A stretch of DNA of 64,000 nt from Streptomyces decoyicus (GCF_019880305.1 NZ_CP082301.1:2170001-2234000), one strand, 5' to 3'. Shown: positions 28,955-39,445, counted from the stretch's first letter. Numbers and translations are program-made. The notes: generated from the letters alone by a model not told the origin.

Positions 28955-29344
28955 CTACTGGTCCTGGGGAGCCTCGGTGGCCAGCACATCCGCATCGAAG
29001 CAGGTGCGGTCGCCGGTGTGGCAGGCGGCGCCGACCTGGTCGACCCGGACCAGGAGGGTGTCGGCGTCACAGTCCAGGGCCACCGACTTGACGTGCTGGA
29101 CGTGGCCGGAGGTGTCGCCCTTGACCCAGTACTCCTGGCGGCTGCGGGACCAGTACGTGCAGCGGCCGGTGGTGAGGGTGCGGTGCAGGGCCTCGTCGTC
29201 CATCCAGCCGAGCATCAGCACCTCGCCGGTGTCGTACTGCTGGGCGATGGCCGGGACCAGGCCGTCGGCGCCGCGCTTGAGGCGGGCGGCGATGGCGGGG
29301 TCCAGGGCGGGGGTGGTGTCCGGAGTGGCGGCGCGGCTGCTCAT
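28955..29344 (-). CDS. hisI: Phosphoribosyl-AMP cyclohydrolase
   Basis: A 129-residue enzyme for the third step of histidine synthesis, opening the purine ring of PR-AMP. The metal-binding cysteines and acids are present ([20 protein letters not shown]) and the core [18 protein letters not shown] and [14 protein letters not shown] are typical. It is separated from the main his operon by 6.6 kb and precedes trpE on the same strand, linking the two pathways. ATG 29344 is preferred; ATG 29353 and a His-rich upstream extension are not. Confidence 0.96.
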   Translation of the reverse strand: MSSRAATPDTTPALDPAIAARLKRGADGLVPAIAQQYDTGEVLMLGWMDDEALHRTLTTGRCTYWSRSRQEYWVKGDTSGHVQHVKSVALDCDADTLLVRVDQVGAACHTGDRTCFDADVLATEAPQDQ

Positions 29345-29377
29345 GGTCTCCATTGTGCCGTGCGGCATCCTGCACCC

Positions 29378-29518
29378 ATGCATCATCAGCAGCCGCCCGT
29401 GCCACCGCCGCCGGACCCGGACCGCGCCGCGCGGGTCGCGGCGCGGGTGCTGGCGGCGGTGTTCGTGGCGGCGGTGGTGGTGGCCGTGGTGGTCGTGGTG
29501 GTGGTGTTCCACTTGTAA
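29378..29518 (+). CDS. Possible 46-residue single-pass membrane protein
   Basis: A short reading frame divergent from hisI. It starts [20 protein letters not shown] and ends with one hydrophobic helix made almost wholly of Val and Ala. The Pro-rich head and a single helix resemble other tiny Streptomyces membrane proteins. There is no clear Shine-Dalgarno sequence and the Val run comes from GTG repeats, so it may be a composition artefact. Confidence 0.4.
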   Translation: MHHQQPPVPPPPDPDRAARVAARVLAAVFVAAVVVAVVVVVVVFHL

Positions 29519-29537
29519 GGCGAAGGGCGGAGCGGGC

Positions 29538-30170
29538 TCACACCCCCAGCTTCGCCGCCATCAGCCTCTCGATCGCGTCCTTGTCGCCGTCCAGCTCCAC
29601 ATCGGCGGCCTCCTGCCGGCCGAAGGCGAACATCGTCAGCTCGCCCGGCTCGCCGACGACCGTGACCACCGGGGTGCCGCGGTGGGCCACCGCCGTCCGC
29701 CCGTCCGGCCGCCGCAGCACCAGGCCCACCGGCGCCTTACGGCCCAGCACCCGGGCCATCTTCTCGATCCTGGACCACAGGGCGTCCGCGAACACGGGGT
29801 CCAGCGCGCGCGGGGCCCAGTCCGGCTGGGCGCGCCGTACGTCCTCGGCGTGGACGTAGAACTCGACGGTGTTGGACGCCTCGTCGACCTGCTTCAGCGC
29901 GAACGGCGACATCCGCGGCGGGCCGGTCCGGATCAGCCGGATCAGCTCCTCGTACGGCCGGCCGGCGAACTCCTTCTGCACCCGCTCCAGCCGTGCGGCC
30001 AGCGGCTTGACGAGGATCCCGCCGGCCGCGTCGGCGCGCCGCTCGCGCACCACCACATGCGCGGCCAGCTCCCGTGCGGTCCAGTCCTCACACAGCGTCG
30101 GCGCCTCGGGGCCGGCGCTCTCCAACAGGTCGGCGAGTAGGAGCCGTTCACGCTTCGCATGGGTCGACAT
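29538..30170 (-). CDS. TIGR03085-family metal-binding protein
   Basis: A 210-residue protein related to the mycothiol-dependent maleylpyruvate isomerase / DinB four-helix fold. The N-terminus [21 protein letters not shown] contains the conserved His of the family's metal site, and [16 protein letters not shown] supplies the second His with an acid. Members use mycothiol or bind divalent metal; the specific reaction is unknown. ATG 30170 start. It lies alone between hisI and the LysR gene. Confidence 0.85.
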   Translation of the reverse strand: MSTHAKRERLLLADLLESAGPEAPTLCEDWTARELAAHVVVRERRADAAGGILVKPLAARLERVQKEFAGRPYEELIRLIRTGPPRMSPFALKQVDEASNTVEFYVHAEDVRRAQPDWAPRALDPVFADALWSRIEKMARVLGRKAPVGLVLRRPDGRTAVAHRGTPVVTVVGEPGELTMFAFGRQEAADVELDGDKDAIERLMAAKLGV

Positions 30171-30258
30171 GCGGCCAGCCTACGACCGGCCGTGGCCCCC
30201 TGCCACGGGGCCGCGCCCCTGATCGGCCGCTCTCCTCCGTCTGCCGGGCCGTATCCGC

Positions 30259-31155
30259 TCAGGGCCCGCCCGGCTCCAGGTGGTCCATCAGGATGCGCTC
30301 CAGCTCCCGGGCGGCGCGCGGCGGGGAGACGTCGCCCCGGTGGGCGACGGACACCACACGGTGCATCCCGGGTGTCGAGAAACGGGTGACGCGCAGGCCG
30401 GAGCGTTCGGCGACCATGCTGGGGACCACGGCGATGCCCAGCCCGGCCCGGACGAAGCCGAGGACCGCGTCCATCTCGCCGCCCTCGACGGTGAAGGTGG
30501 GCTCGAAGCCGGCCGCGCGGCATGCCGCGGTGGTGAATTCCCGCAGGTCGTAGCCGCGGCGGAACATGGCCAGCGGCCGGCCTCGGAGGTCCTCGACCCG
30601 GATGCGGGTGCGCCGGCCGACGGGGGCGGGGCGGTCGGGGGCGGAGACCACGACGAGTTCCTCGCGCAGCAGGTCGGAGGTGACCAGGGCGGGGGCCTGG
30701 ACCGGGAGCGGGGTGATGATCAGCGCCAGGTCCAGCGCCCCGTCGGCCAGCGCCCGGACGAGGTCCTGCGAGCCGTCCTCGGTGACGATCAGCTCCACGC
30801 CCGGATACGTGGTGTGGAAGGCCCGCAGGACGTCGGGGACGAGGCTGGCGCAGAGGCTGGGCGGGGCGCCGAGACGCAGCCGGCCGCGGCGCAGCCGGGC
30901 GACCTCCTGGACCTCGCGGCGGGCGGTCTCGGCATCGGCGAGGATGCGCCGGGCGAGCGGCAGCAGGGTCTCCCCGGCGTCGGTGAGGGTGATGTGGCCT
31001 CGGGCGCGGTGGAACAGCTCCGCGCCCAACTCGCGTTCCAGCGACCGGATCTGCTGGGAGAGGGAGGGCTGGGCGACATGTTCGCGCTCGGCGGCGCGGG
31101 TGAAGTGCCGGGTGTCGGCCACGGCGGTGAAGTAGCGGAGCTGCTGCAACTGCAT
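30259..31155 (-). CDS. LysR-family transcriptional regulator of the divergent sdh operon
   Basis: A 298-residue LysR regulator. The N-terminal helix-turn-helix (QLRYFTAVADTRHFTRAAER, then SLSQQIRSLERELG) is standard, followed by a two-lobed effector domain (PPSLCASLVPDVLRAFHTTY). The start MQLQQLRYF at 31155 matches the family; upstream codons would extend through the promoter. It is divergent from sdhC with a perfect T-N11-A inverted repeat in the 98-bp gap, so it very likely controls the sdhCAB operon and itself. The effector is unknown, possibly a C4-dicarboxylate. Confidence 0.92.
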   Translation of the reverse strand: MQLQQLRYFTAVADTRHFTRAAEREHVAQPSLSQQIRSLERELGAELFHRARGHITLTDAGETLLPLARRILADAETARREVQEVARLRRGRLRLGAPPSLCASLVPDVLRAFHTTYPGVELIVTEDGSQDLVRALADGALDLALIITPLPVQAPALVTSDLLREELVVVSAPDRPAPVGRRTRIRVEDLRGRPLAMFRRGYDLREFTTAACRAAGFEPTFTVEGGEMDAVLGFVRAGLGIAVVPSMVAERSGLRVTRFSTPGMHRVVSVAHRGDVSPPRAARELERILMDHLEPGGP

Positions 31156-31178
31156 AACAGGAATGCTAAGCGGTGGTG

Positions 31179-31193
31179 ATAGGCCCTGCCTAT
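31179..31193. promoter_or_regulatory. LysR box (T-N11-A palindrome) between lysR and sdhC
   Basis: ATAGGCCCTGCCTAT has perfect six-base arms around CCT and fits the T-N11-A rule exactly. It lies 24 bases upstream of the lysR start and 60 bases upstream of sdhC, a typical recognition-site position. Confidence 0.8.
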
Positions 31194-31253
31194 GGAGATG
31201 AGCCGGACCATGTCTTGGACTGATGGGAGGCACGGTCCTTACCGTCGGGACCC

Positions 31254-31982
31254 ATGGCACTGGACACACGGACGGACCGACGGCCGTCCTTCGCGGGCCT
31301 CCTGTGGCGCTCGACCGTCGGAAAGAAGACGGCGATGGCCGTCAGCGGCATCGTGATGCTGCTGTATCTGGTCGTCCATATGCTGGGCAATCTCAAGATC
31401 TTCTTCGGGGCGGCGGACTTCGACGCCTACGCCGCCTGGCTGCGCACCATCGGCGAGCCGTTCCTGCACCACGAGTGGTTCCTGTGGATCGCACGGGTGG
31501 TGCTCCTCGCCGCGGTGGTGGTGCATGCGGTGGCCGCCTACCAGCTCAGCCGGCGGGACATCGCCGCCCGGCCCACCCGCTATGCCCGCCCGTCGCCCGG
31601 CCACCGCCCCCGGCCGAGGCCCCGCGCCGGCTACGCGACCCGGACGATGCGCTGGGGCGGTGTCATCCTCGGCCTGTTCATCGTGTGGCACATCCTGGAC
31701 CTGACGACGCTGACGGTGAATCCGCGCGCCGAGGCCGGCCACCCCTACGCGAACGTGGTGGCGACCTTCTCCACCTGGTACGGCAACACCGTCTACCTCG
31801 TGGCGATGCTCGCCCTCGGCCTGCACATCCGGCACGGCTTCTGGAGCGCCGCGCAGACGCTGGGAGCGGGCCGGCCCGGCCGCGACCGGACCCTCAAGAC
31901 CCTGGCGAACACCCTCGCCGCCGCCCTGACCCTGGGCTTCATCGCCGTCCCCGTCTCCGTGCTGACCGGAGTAGTGAACTGA
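31254..31982 (+). CDS. sdhC: Succinate dehydrogenase cytochrome b subunit
   Basis: A 242-residue membrane anchor with five hydrophobic helices, of the single-subunit di-heme type that accompanies B. subtilis-like succinate:quinone reductases. The histidines expected to ligate heme appear in [30 protein letters not shown] and [13 protein letters not shown]. It anchors SdhA and SdhB to the membrane and passes electrons to the quinone. The stop is two bases before sdhA. Confidence 0.92.
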   Translation: MALDTRTDRRPSFAGLLWRSTVGKKTAMAVSGIVMLLYLVVHMLGNLKIFFGAADFDAYAAWLRTIGEPFLHHEWFLWIARVVLLAAVVVHAVAAYQLSRRDIAARPTRYARPSPGHRPRPRPRAGYATRTMRWGGVILGLFIVWHILDLTTLTVNPRAEAGHPYANVVATFSTWYGNTVYLVAMLALGLHIRHGFWSAAQTLGAGRPGRDRTLKTLANTLAAALTLGFIAVPVSVLTGVVN

Positions 31983-31983
31983 C

Positions 31984-33953
<1,970 letters not shown>

Positions 33954-33957
<4 letters not shown>

Positions 33958-34697
33958 AGCTCACCCTGCGCATCTGGCGCCAGAAGAACGCCGACGCCCC
34001 CGGCGCCCTGTCCACGTACGAGGTGGACGGCATCTCGCAGGACATGTCGTTCCTGGAGATGCTCGACACCCTCAACGAGGAACTCCTCCTGGGCGGCGAC
34101 GATCCGGTCGCCTTCGACCACGACTGCCGCGAGGGCATCTGCGGCGCCTGTTCGCTCGTCATCAACGGCGAGGCGCACGGCCCCGAGCGCACCACCACCT
34201 GCCAGCTGCACATGCGGTCCTTCCGGGACGGCGACACCCTCGACATCGAGCCCTGGCGCGCCGCCGCCTTCCCCGTCGTCAAGGACCTCGTCGTCGACCG
34301 CTCCGCCTTCGACCGCATCATCCAGTCCGGCGGCTACATCAGCGCCCCCACCGGCGCCGCCCCCGAGGCGCACGCCACCGCCGTGCCCAAGCCGGCCGCC
34401 GACGCCGCCTTCGAACACGCCGAGTGCATCGGTTGCGGCGCCTGCGTGGCGGCCTGCCCCAACGGCTCGGCGATGCTCTTCACCGCAGCCAAGGTCGTCC
34501 ACCTCAACTCCCTTCCCCAGGGCGCCCCGGAGCGGGAGAGCCGCGTCCTGGACATGATGGGACAGATGGACGCGGAGGGGTTCGGCGGGTGCACGAACAC
34601 GGGGGAGTGCGCGACGGCCTGCCCCAAGGGGATTCCGCTGTTCAGCATCTCCACGATGAACCGTGAGTTCGTCCGGGCGGCACGGAAGGGGCGCTGA
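33954..34697 (+). CDS. sdhB: Succinate dehydrogenase iron-sulfur subunit
   Basis: A 247-residue electron-transfer subunit. An N-terminal ferredoxin domain binds 2Fe-2S with [13 protein letters not shown] plus a later cysteine, and the C-terminal domain binds further clusters via [14 protein letters not shown] and [11 protein letters not shown]. It connects SdhA to the cytochrome b. ATG 33954 overlaps the sdhA stop. Convergent with the nitrile hydratase genes, with only 52 bases between stops. Confidence 0.96.
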
Positions 34698-34749
34698 GAC
34701 GGGAGGGACGCCGAGGCGGAAACATCGCCGAGACGGCAGGAACGCCGGG

Positions 34750-35340
34750 TCAGACCGCGGCGGTTCCGATGAGCCCTTCCCGGGTGACGAGCGCGGCCAG
34801 CTCCGCCTCGCTCCTCCCCGCGGTGCCCTCGGGCCGCCGGGGCAGGACCATATAGCGGCTCTCCGCACTGGAGTCCCACACCGTGATCGCGGTGCCGTCC
34901 GGCAGCTCCAGCCCGAACTCGGCCAGCACGGCCCGCGGTTCGCGCACCACCCGCGAGCGGTAGGCCTCGCTCTTGTACCAGGACGGCGACGGCCCCAGCA
35001 GCCCGATCGGATAGCAGGAGCACAGCGTGCACACGAGGACGTGGTGCGTCGTGGCGGTGTTCTCGACGACCTTGAGCCGCTGCTCCTGGATACCGCCCGC
35101 CATCGAGAGCCCCACCTCGGGCAGCGCCGCATTCGCATCGGCCAGCAGCCGCCGCCGGAACCCCTCGTCGGTCCAGGCCCGCGCCACGATCCGCGCCCCG
35201 TTGACCGGCGAGGCCCCCTTCAGCATCGTGGCGAGCGCCTGGTCCAGCTGCTCCTCGCCGACCACTCCGGCCTCGATCAGCCGCTCCTCCAGCCGCCTGA
35301 CCCGCGCCGCCACCGGCACACTCGTGTGCTCGCCGCTCAT
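34750..35340 (-). CDS. Nitrile hydratase alpha subunit, cobalt type
   Basis: A 196-residue subunit. The metal-binding motif VCTLCSCYP has the claw cysteines Cys104, Cys107 and Cys109 with Ser108; Thr105 marks the cobalt type (iron enzymes have Ser). Two of the cysteines are normally oxidised to sulfinic and sulfenic acids in the mature enzyme. It hydrates a nitrile to an amide, or, by analogy with the three-subunit thiocyanate hydrolase and toyocamycin nitrile hydratase, acts on a specialised substrate. It overlaps the upstream small gene by ATGA. No recognisable amidase or dedicated cobalt transporter is adjacent. Confidence 0.93.
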   Translation of the reverse strand: MSGEHTSVPVAARVRRLEERLIEAGVVGEEQLDQALATMLKGASPVNGARIVARAWTDEGFRRRLLADANAALPEVGLSMAGGIQEQRLKVVENTATTHHVLVCTLCSCYPIGLLGPSPSWYKSEAYRSRVVREPRAVLAEFGLELPDGTAITVWDSSAESRYMVLPRRPEGTAGRSEAELAALVTREGLIGTAAV

Positions 35341-35624
35341 GCCCCGTCCTTCCGCACCCGCTCGATGTACGACTCCCAGAGGTCGACCGTCACCTCGTGA
35401 CCGCCCTCGCCCCACAGATCGCCCGCCGCGAAGGCCACGGTGTAGACGGGCTCCACCCGCGGCTCGGCGACCCCCGCCGCGCTCTCGTCCGCGAGCGCCC
35501 AGCGCCCCTGGCACTCGACGATCCGCCCCACCTGTCCGCGCACATACCGCGGCACCCGCGTATGCCCCACCGGATCGACGGTGCGTACCCGTACCCGCTC
35601 CCCCGCCCGGAACTCAGCCCTCAC
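35337..35624 (-). CDS. Nitrile hydratase beta subunit, C-terminal half as separate gene
   Basis: A 95-residue protein equal to the SH3-like C-terminal domain of the usual beta subunit: RAGERVRVRTVDPVGHTRVP, then RYVRGQVGRIVECQG and VYTVAFAAGDLWGE, ending VDLWESYIE. It starts at ATG 35624 inside the end of the N-half gene (11-base overlap) and overlaps the alpha start by four bases. It contributes to the alpha-beta interface and substrate channel. Splitting of beta into two polypeptides is also known in thiocyanate hydrolase. Confidence 0.9.
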   Translation of the reverse strand: MRAEFRAGERVRVRTVDPVGHTRVPRYVRGQVGRIVECQGRWALADESAAGVAEPRVEPVYTVAFAAGDLWGEGGHEVTVDLWESYIERVRKDGA

Positions 35625-35883
35625 CGAGCAGCCCCCGTTCGGCCAGCAGCGTCTCGATCGCGTGCAGCCACCGTTCGTAGTACGACGCCGCCAGATACTC
35701 CTGCGGGGCCATCCGCTCGACGGCGTCCCGGAACTCGTCGAGCCGGTAGACCCCGTTCCGCACCAACGCGGAGTTCAGCGCGAACACCCGCGCCTCCCAG
35801 TCGGCATGGAACGGCGGCTCGTCCGCCTCGATCTCCAGAGCGCCGAACCCGGACTGGCCACCCACATCGTTGACACGGCTCAT
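35614..35883 (-). CDS. Nitrile hydratase beta subunit, N-terminal half as separate gene
   Basis: An 89-residue protein matching the helical N-terminal half of nitrile hydratase beta: MSRVNDVGGQSGFGALEIE, FHADWEARVFALN, and the family signature LDEFRDAVERMAPQEYLAAS followed by YYERWLHAIE. Small proteins of this fold can be metallochaperone activators, but as no full-length beta is present and the C-half follows at once, a split structural subunit is the simpler reading. First gene of a three-gene overlapping operon. Confidence 0.88.
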   Translation of the reverse strand: MSRVNDVGGQSGFGALEIEADEPPFHADWEARVFALNSALVRNGVYRLDEFRDAVERMAPQEYLAASYYERWLHAIETLLAERGLLGEG

Positions 35884-35906
35884 GGGGCGAGCCTAAGGGC
35901 TGCCGG

Positions 35907-35940
35907 CCCGGTCTCCGTGGATCAGCCTGCGGAGACCGGG
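35907..35940 (-). terminator. Hairpin between hisF and the nitrile hydratase genes
   Basis: Perfect 11-base arms CCCGGTCTCCG (35907-35917) and CGGAGACCGGG (35930-35940) with a 12-base loop, 28 bases after the hisF stop. No U-tract. It probably ends the his operon and separates it from the nitrile hydratase genes. Confidence 0.7.
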
Positions 35941-35967
35941 GAGACACCCCCCGAGGGCGCGAGGGCG

Positions 35968-36732
35968 TCAGCGCACCGGGTGCCCCGCCCCCCGGAGGGT
36001 TTCCTTGACCTGGCCGATGCGCAGATCGCCGAAGTGGAAGACGGAGGCGGCCAGGACCGCGTCGGCGCCGGCGTCGACGGCCGGGGCGAAGTGGTCCAGC
36101 TTGCCGGCCCCGCCGGAGGCGATCACCGGGACGGTGACGTGCTTGCGGACGGCCTCGATCATCTCGACGTCGTAGCCGTCCTTGGTGCCGTCGGCGTCCA
36201 TGGAGTTGAGGAGGATCTCCCCGGCGCCCAGTTCGGCGGCGCGGTGGGCCCATTCCACGGCGTCGATGCCCGTGCCACGGCGGCCGCCGTGGGTGGTGAC
36301 CTCGTATCCGGACGGGGTCCCGGCGTCGGTGCGGCGGGCGTCGACCGAGAGGACCAGGACCTGGCTGCCGAAGCGTTCGGCGATCTCGCGGATCACGTCG
36401 GGGCGGGCGATGGCGGCGGTGTTGACGCCGACCTTGTCCGCGCCGGCCCGCAGCAGCTTGTCGACGTCCTCGGGGGTGCGGACGCCACCGCCGACCGTGA
36501 GGGGGATGAAGACCTGTTCGGCGGTGCGGCGGACCACGTCGTAGGTGGTCTCGCGGTTGCCGGAGGAGGCGCTGATGTCGAGGAAGGTCAGCTCGTCGGC
36601 GCCCTCCTCACCGTAGATCTTCGCCATCTCGACGGGGTCGCCGGCGTCCCGCAGGTTCTTGAAGTTGACGCCCTTGACGACCCGGCCGTTGTCGACGTCC
36701 AGGCAAGGGATGACTCGGACCGCCAGGGTCAT
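35968..36732 (-). CDS. hisF: Imidazole glycerol phosphate synthase cyclase subunit
   Basis: A 254-residue TIM barrel that closes the imidazole ring using ammonia from HisH. The catalytic Asp is in [17 protein letters not shown] and the second in [13 protein letters not shown]; phosphate-binding glycines are conserved ([13 protein letters not shown]). Normal length. Last gene of the his operon, six bases after the RidA-like gene. Confidence 0.97.
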   Translation of the reverse strand: MTLAVRVIPCLDVDNGRVVKGVNFKNLRDAGDPVEMAKIYGEEGADELTFLDISASSGNRETTYDVVRRTAEQVFIPLTVGGGVRTPEDVDKLLRAGADKVGVNTAAIARPDVIREIAERFGSQVLVLSVDARRTDAGTPSGYEVTTHGGRRGTGIDAVEWAHRAAELGAGEILLNSMDADGTKDGYDVEMIEAVRKHVTVPVIASGGAGKLDHFAPAVDAGADAVLAASVFHFGDLRIGQVKETLRGAGHPVR

Positions 36733-36738
36733 GTCGGT

Positions 36739-37167
36739 TCAGGCTCCTTCGGGGGTGCCGGGGTCGCGCCCCGGGAGGCTCACGTCTCGGAATGCTTCGA
36801 TTTCCACTTCCACCAGGACGCGGGAGTCGACGAAGCCGGATACCACGACGAGGGTCGAGGCGGGCGGCGCGGCCTCGAACAGCTCCCGGTGGGCGCGGCC
36901 GGCCGCATCCACATCGCGCAGGTGGGTGAGGTACATACGGGTGCGCAGGACCGCTTCGGCGCCGAGGCCGAAGGGCCGCAGCGCCGCCAGCGCGTTGGTG
37001 AAGGCGGCCTTGGTCTGTACGTAGGGGTCGCCCTCACCCTGAAGGACGCCGTCGACCAGTGGCATCGTGCCGGCGACCAGGACGCGGTCGCCGGCCGCCA
37101 CGGCGCGTGCGAAGCCGATCTTCTCTTCCCAGGGACTGTCGGTCCGTACGCGCTCGATGGTCATCAT
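36739..37167 (-). CDS. RidA-family protein without the canonical imine-binding arginine
   Basis: A 142-residue trimer-forming YjgF/RidA-fold protein inside the his operon. The core (ARAVAAGDRVLVAGTMPL, QTKAAFTNALAALRPFG, DSRVLVEVEIEAF) is clear. Canonical RidA has Arg in the P-A-R-(S/T)-T loop to bind 2-iminobutyrate carboxylate; here the loop reads PPASTL (Ser104), so enamine/imine deamination is doubtful. It may belong to one of the non-RidA subgroups. AAGG precedes ATG 37167 by four bases. Confidence 0.88.
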   Translation of the reverse strand: MMTIERVRTDSPWEEKIGFARAVAAGDRVLVAGTMPLVDGVLQGEGDPYVQTKAAFTNALAALRPFGLGAEAVLRTRMYLTHLRDVDAAGRAHRELFEAAPPASTLVVVSGFVDSRVLVEVEIEAFRDVSLPGRDPGTPEGA

Positions 37168-37185
37168 GCGGCCTTCCGTTCGCCG

Positions 37186-37917
37186 TTACGACACTGCTGC
37201 CAGCGCCTCTTCGAGGGTGAACGCCTTCGCATAGAGCGCCTTGCCGACGATCGCGCCCTCGACACCTTCCGGAACCAGCGTGGCCAGCACCCGCAGGTCG
37301 TCGAGCGAGGAGACACCGCCGGAGGCGATGACGGGCCGGTCGGTGGCCGCGCAGACGTTCTTGAGCAGCTCGACGTTGGGGCCCTGGAGGGTGCCGTCCT
37401 TGTTGATGTCGGTGACGACGTAGCGGGCGCAGCCCTCGGCGTCGAGGCGGGCCAGCGTCTCGTAGAGGTCGCCGCCGTCGCGGGTCCAGCCGCGGCCGCG
37501 CAGCGTCGTACCGCGCACGTCCAGGCCGACCGCGATCTTGTCGCCGTGCTCGGCGATGACCTTGGCGACCCACTCGGGGGTCTCCAGCGCGGCGGTGCCG
37601 AGGTTGACCCGGCGGCAGCCGGTGGCCAGGGCCGCGGCGAGCGTGTCGTCGTCGCGGATACCGCCGGACAGCTCGACCTTGATGTCCATGGACCGGGCGA
37701 CCTCGGCGATCTGCGCCCGGTTGTCACCGGTGCCGAACGCCGCGTCGAGGTCGACGAGGTGCAGCCATTCGGCGCCGGCCCGCTGCCAGGCGAGGGCCGC
37801 CTCCAGCGGGTCGCCGTAGGAGGTCTCGGAGCCGGACTCGCCGTGCACGAGGCGGACGGCCTGGCCGTCGCGGACATCGACGGCGGGGAGGAGTTCGAGC
37901 TTCGATGCGTTCGGCAT
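37186..37917 (-). CDS. priA: Phosphoribosyl isomerase PriA (HisA/TrpF)
   Basis: A 243-residue TIM barrel. HisA isomerises ProFAR in histidine synthesis; in Streptomyces the same enzyme also isomerises phosphoribosyl anthranilate for tryptophan synthesis. The catalytic aspartates appear in [13 protein letters not shown] and [14 protein letters not shown], and the actinobacterial [12 protein letters not shown] segment agrees with the bifunctional type. No trpF is present in the trp region. The start ATG 37917 shares a base with the hisH stop (TAATG). Confidence 0.95.
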   Translation of the reverse strand: MPNASKLELLPAVDVRDGQAVRLVHGESGSETSYGDPLEAALAWQRAGAEWLHLVDLDAAFGTGDNRAQIAEVARSMDIKVELSGGIRDDDTLAAALATGCRRVNLGTAALETPEWVAKVIAEHGDKIAVGLDVRGTTLRGRGWTRDGGDLYETLARLDAEGCARYVVTDINKDGTLQGPNVELLKNVCAATDRPVIASGGVSSLDDLRVLATLVPEGVEGAIVGKALYAKAFTLEEALAAVS

Positions 37918-38573
37918 TACAGGGTCTCGATCCAATTGGTCAGGAGCTGGGCACCGGCGTCGCCGGACTTCTCGGGGTGGAACTGGGTGGCCCACAGCGG
38001 GCCGTTCTCGACCGCGGCCACGAACCGCTCGCCGTGCGTGGCCCAGGTGACCTTCGGCGCGGCGATGTGCGGGTTGCCGACCTCCAGCTCCCAGTCGTGC
38101 ACCGCGTAGGAGTGCACGAAGTAGTAGCGGGCGTCGGCGGGCTGTCCGGCGAAGAGCCGCGAGCCCTCGGGGGCGTCGACGGTGTTCCAGCCCATGTGCG
38201 GGACGACCTCGGCCTTGAGCGGGCCGACCGTGCCGGGCCACTCGTCGAGGCCCTCGGTCTCGACGCCGTGCTCGATGCCGCGGCCGAAGAGGACCTGCAT
38301 ACCGACGCAGATGCCCATGACGGGGCGTCCGCCGGACAGCCGGCGGCCGATGAGCCACTCGCCGCGGGCCTCCTTGAGCCCGGCCATGCAGGCGGCGAAC
38401 GCGCCGACGCCGGGGACCAGCAGCCCGTCGGCGTTCATCGCCCGGTCGAAGTCACGGGTGATCTCCACATCGGCGCCGACGTGCGCCAGGGCACGCTCGG
38501 CGGAGCGGACGTTCCCGAAGCCGTAGTCGAAGACGACGACCTTCTTGCGGGATGCCGGGGCGGTCAATTCCAT
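37917..38573 (-). CDS. hisH: Imidazole glycerol phosphate synthase glutaminase subunit
   Basis: A 218-residue class I glutamine amidotransferase that feeds ammonia to HisF. The catalytic Cys89 is in GICVGMQ, and the His/Glu pair is in [11 protein letters not shown] 38573 has GGAGG only one base upstream; the TTG two codons later is better spaced, so the first residues are uncertain. The ribosome site and start lie within the last codons of the upstream 54-aa gene. Confidence 0.96.
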   Translation of the reverse strand: MELTAPASRKKVVVFDYGFGNVRSAERALAHVGADVEITRDFDRAMNADGLLVPGVGAFAACMAGLKEARGEWLIGRRLSGGRPVMGICVGMQVLFGRGIEHGVETEGLDEWPGTVGPLKAEVVPHMGWNTVDAPEGSRLFAGQPADARYYFVHSYAVHDWELEVGNPHIAAPKVTWATHGERFVAAVENGPLWATQFHPEKSGDAGAQLLTNWIETL

Positions 38574-38728
38574 ACCTCCAGCCGCAGTACGCCGGCGACC
38601 AGACACAGCGCCGAACCGAGGGACAGCAACACGATCAGGCCCTTGGGCAGCTGCTGCTTCCAGAACGAGTAGACACCGCCGAGAAGGAAGAGCCCGAGCA
38701 GGATGAAGACGGTGGAAAGGCCGTTCAC
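38564..38728 (-). CDS. 54-residue two-helix membrane protein in the his operon
   Basis: A small gene with an excellent GGAGG five bases before GTG 38728. The product reads [20 protein letters not shown], a short polar loop with WKQQLPKG, then a second hydrophobic helix ending [13 protein letters not shown]. It overlaps the hisH start by ten bases, so translation of hisH is probably coupled to it. Position between hisB and hisH in the operon is strong support; function unknown. Confidence 0.8.
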   Translation of the reverse strand: MNGLSTVFILLGLFLLGGVYSFWKQQLPKGLIVLLSLGSALCLVAGVLRLEVWN

Positions 38729-38740
38729 TGCATCCTCCGG

Positions 38741-38775
38741 TTCTCCCCCAGACTCCGTCCGGGGGCACCCCCATC
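38741..38775. repeat. G/C-run palindromic element upstream of the small his-operon gene
   Basis: CCCCC-agactccgtc-cGGGGG forms a stem, followed by CACCCCCATC. It occupies the 123-base hisB to small-gene gap. It shares the GGGGGC-x-CCCCCATC end with the element at 12713-12727. It may modulate expression within the his operon or be a dispersed repeat. Confidence 0.5.
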
Positions 38776-38851
38776 TCCGCCCGCGCGGCGCTGAGGTGCG
38801 GGCATCGTGGTCGTCTGCGGCCCGGCGGCCGCGCGTGCGTCGCTCACAGGG

Positions 38852-39445
38852 CTACAGGGCTCCCTTGGTGGAAGGGATGATCCCGGCCGCGCGGGGGTCG
38901 CGCTCGCTGGCGTAGCGCAGGGCGCGGGCCAGCGCCTTGAACTGGCACTCCACGATGTGGTGGGCGTTGCGGCCGTACGGGACGTGGATGTGCAGCGCTA
39001 TCTGGGCCTGGGCGACGAACGACTCGAAGATGTGCCGGGTCATCGTGGTGTCGTAGGAGCCGATCATCGGCGCCATGTTCTCCGGCTCGGTGTGCACCAG
39101 GTAGGGGCGGCCGGAGAGGTCGACGGTCACCTGGGCGAGCGACTCGTCCAGCGGGACGGTGCAGTTGCCGAAGCGGTAGATCCCGGACTTGTCGCCGAGG
39201 GCCTGCTTGAAGGCGGCGCCCAGCGCGAGCGCGGTGTCCTCGATGGTGTGGTGGGTGTCGATGTGCAGGTCGCCGTCGGTCTTGACCTTCAGGTCGAACA
39301 GACCGTGCCGGCCGAGCTGGTCGAGCATGTGGTCGTAGAAGCCGACACCGGTCGAGACCTCCACCTCGCCCCTGCCGTCGAGGTCGATCTCGACGAGCAC
39401 GGACGTTTCCTTGGTCGTGCGCTCCACGCGTCCTACGCGGGTCAT
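38852..39445 (-). CDS. hisB: Imidazoleglycerol-phosphate dehydratase
   Basis: A 197-residue manganese enzyme for the dehydration step. The two metal-binding His clusters are visible: [13 protein letters not shown] and [14 protein letters not shown] in the first half, [16 protein letters not shown] and [14 protein letters not shown] in the second. Monofunctional, without the phosphatase domain seen in enterobacteria. The start overlaps the hisC stop by four bases. Confidence 0.97.
   Translation of the reverse strand: MTRVGRVERTTKETSVLVEIDLDGRGEVEVSTGVGFYDHMLDQLGRHGLFDLKVKTDGDLHIDTHHTIEDTALALGAAFKQALGDKSGIYRFGNCTVPLDESLAQVTVDLSGRPYLVHTEPENMAPMIGSYDTTMTRHIFESFVAQAQIALHIHVPYGRNAHHIVECQFKALARALRYASERDPRAAGIIPSTKGAL

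Noticed and set aside
28944..29344. Trp attenuator or leader peptide for trpE
   Set aside because: Only 11 bases separate hisI from trpE and no short frame with tandem Trp codons was found.
29345..29512. His-rich N-terminal extension of hisI (starting [10 protein letters not shown])
   Set aside because: It arises from reading the GTG repeats on the opposite strand; HisI proteins begin near residue 57 of that frame and a start at 29344 gives the normal length.
35614..35883. Reading the 89-residue protein as a nitrile hydratase activator
   Set aside because: The fold is shared, but the matching C-half gene follows with an overlap and no full beta is present, so a split structural subunit is more likely; kept only as an alternative.
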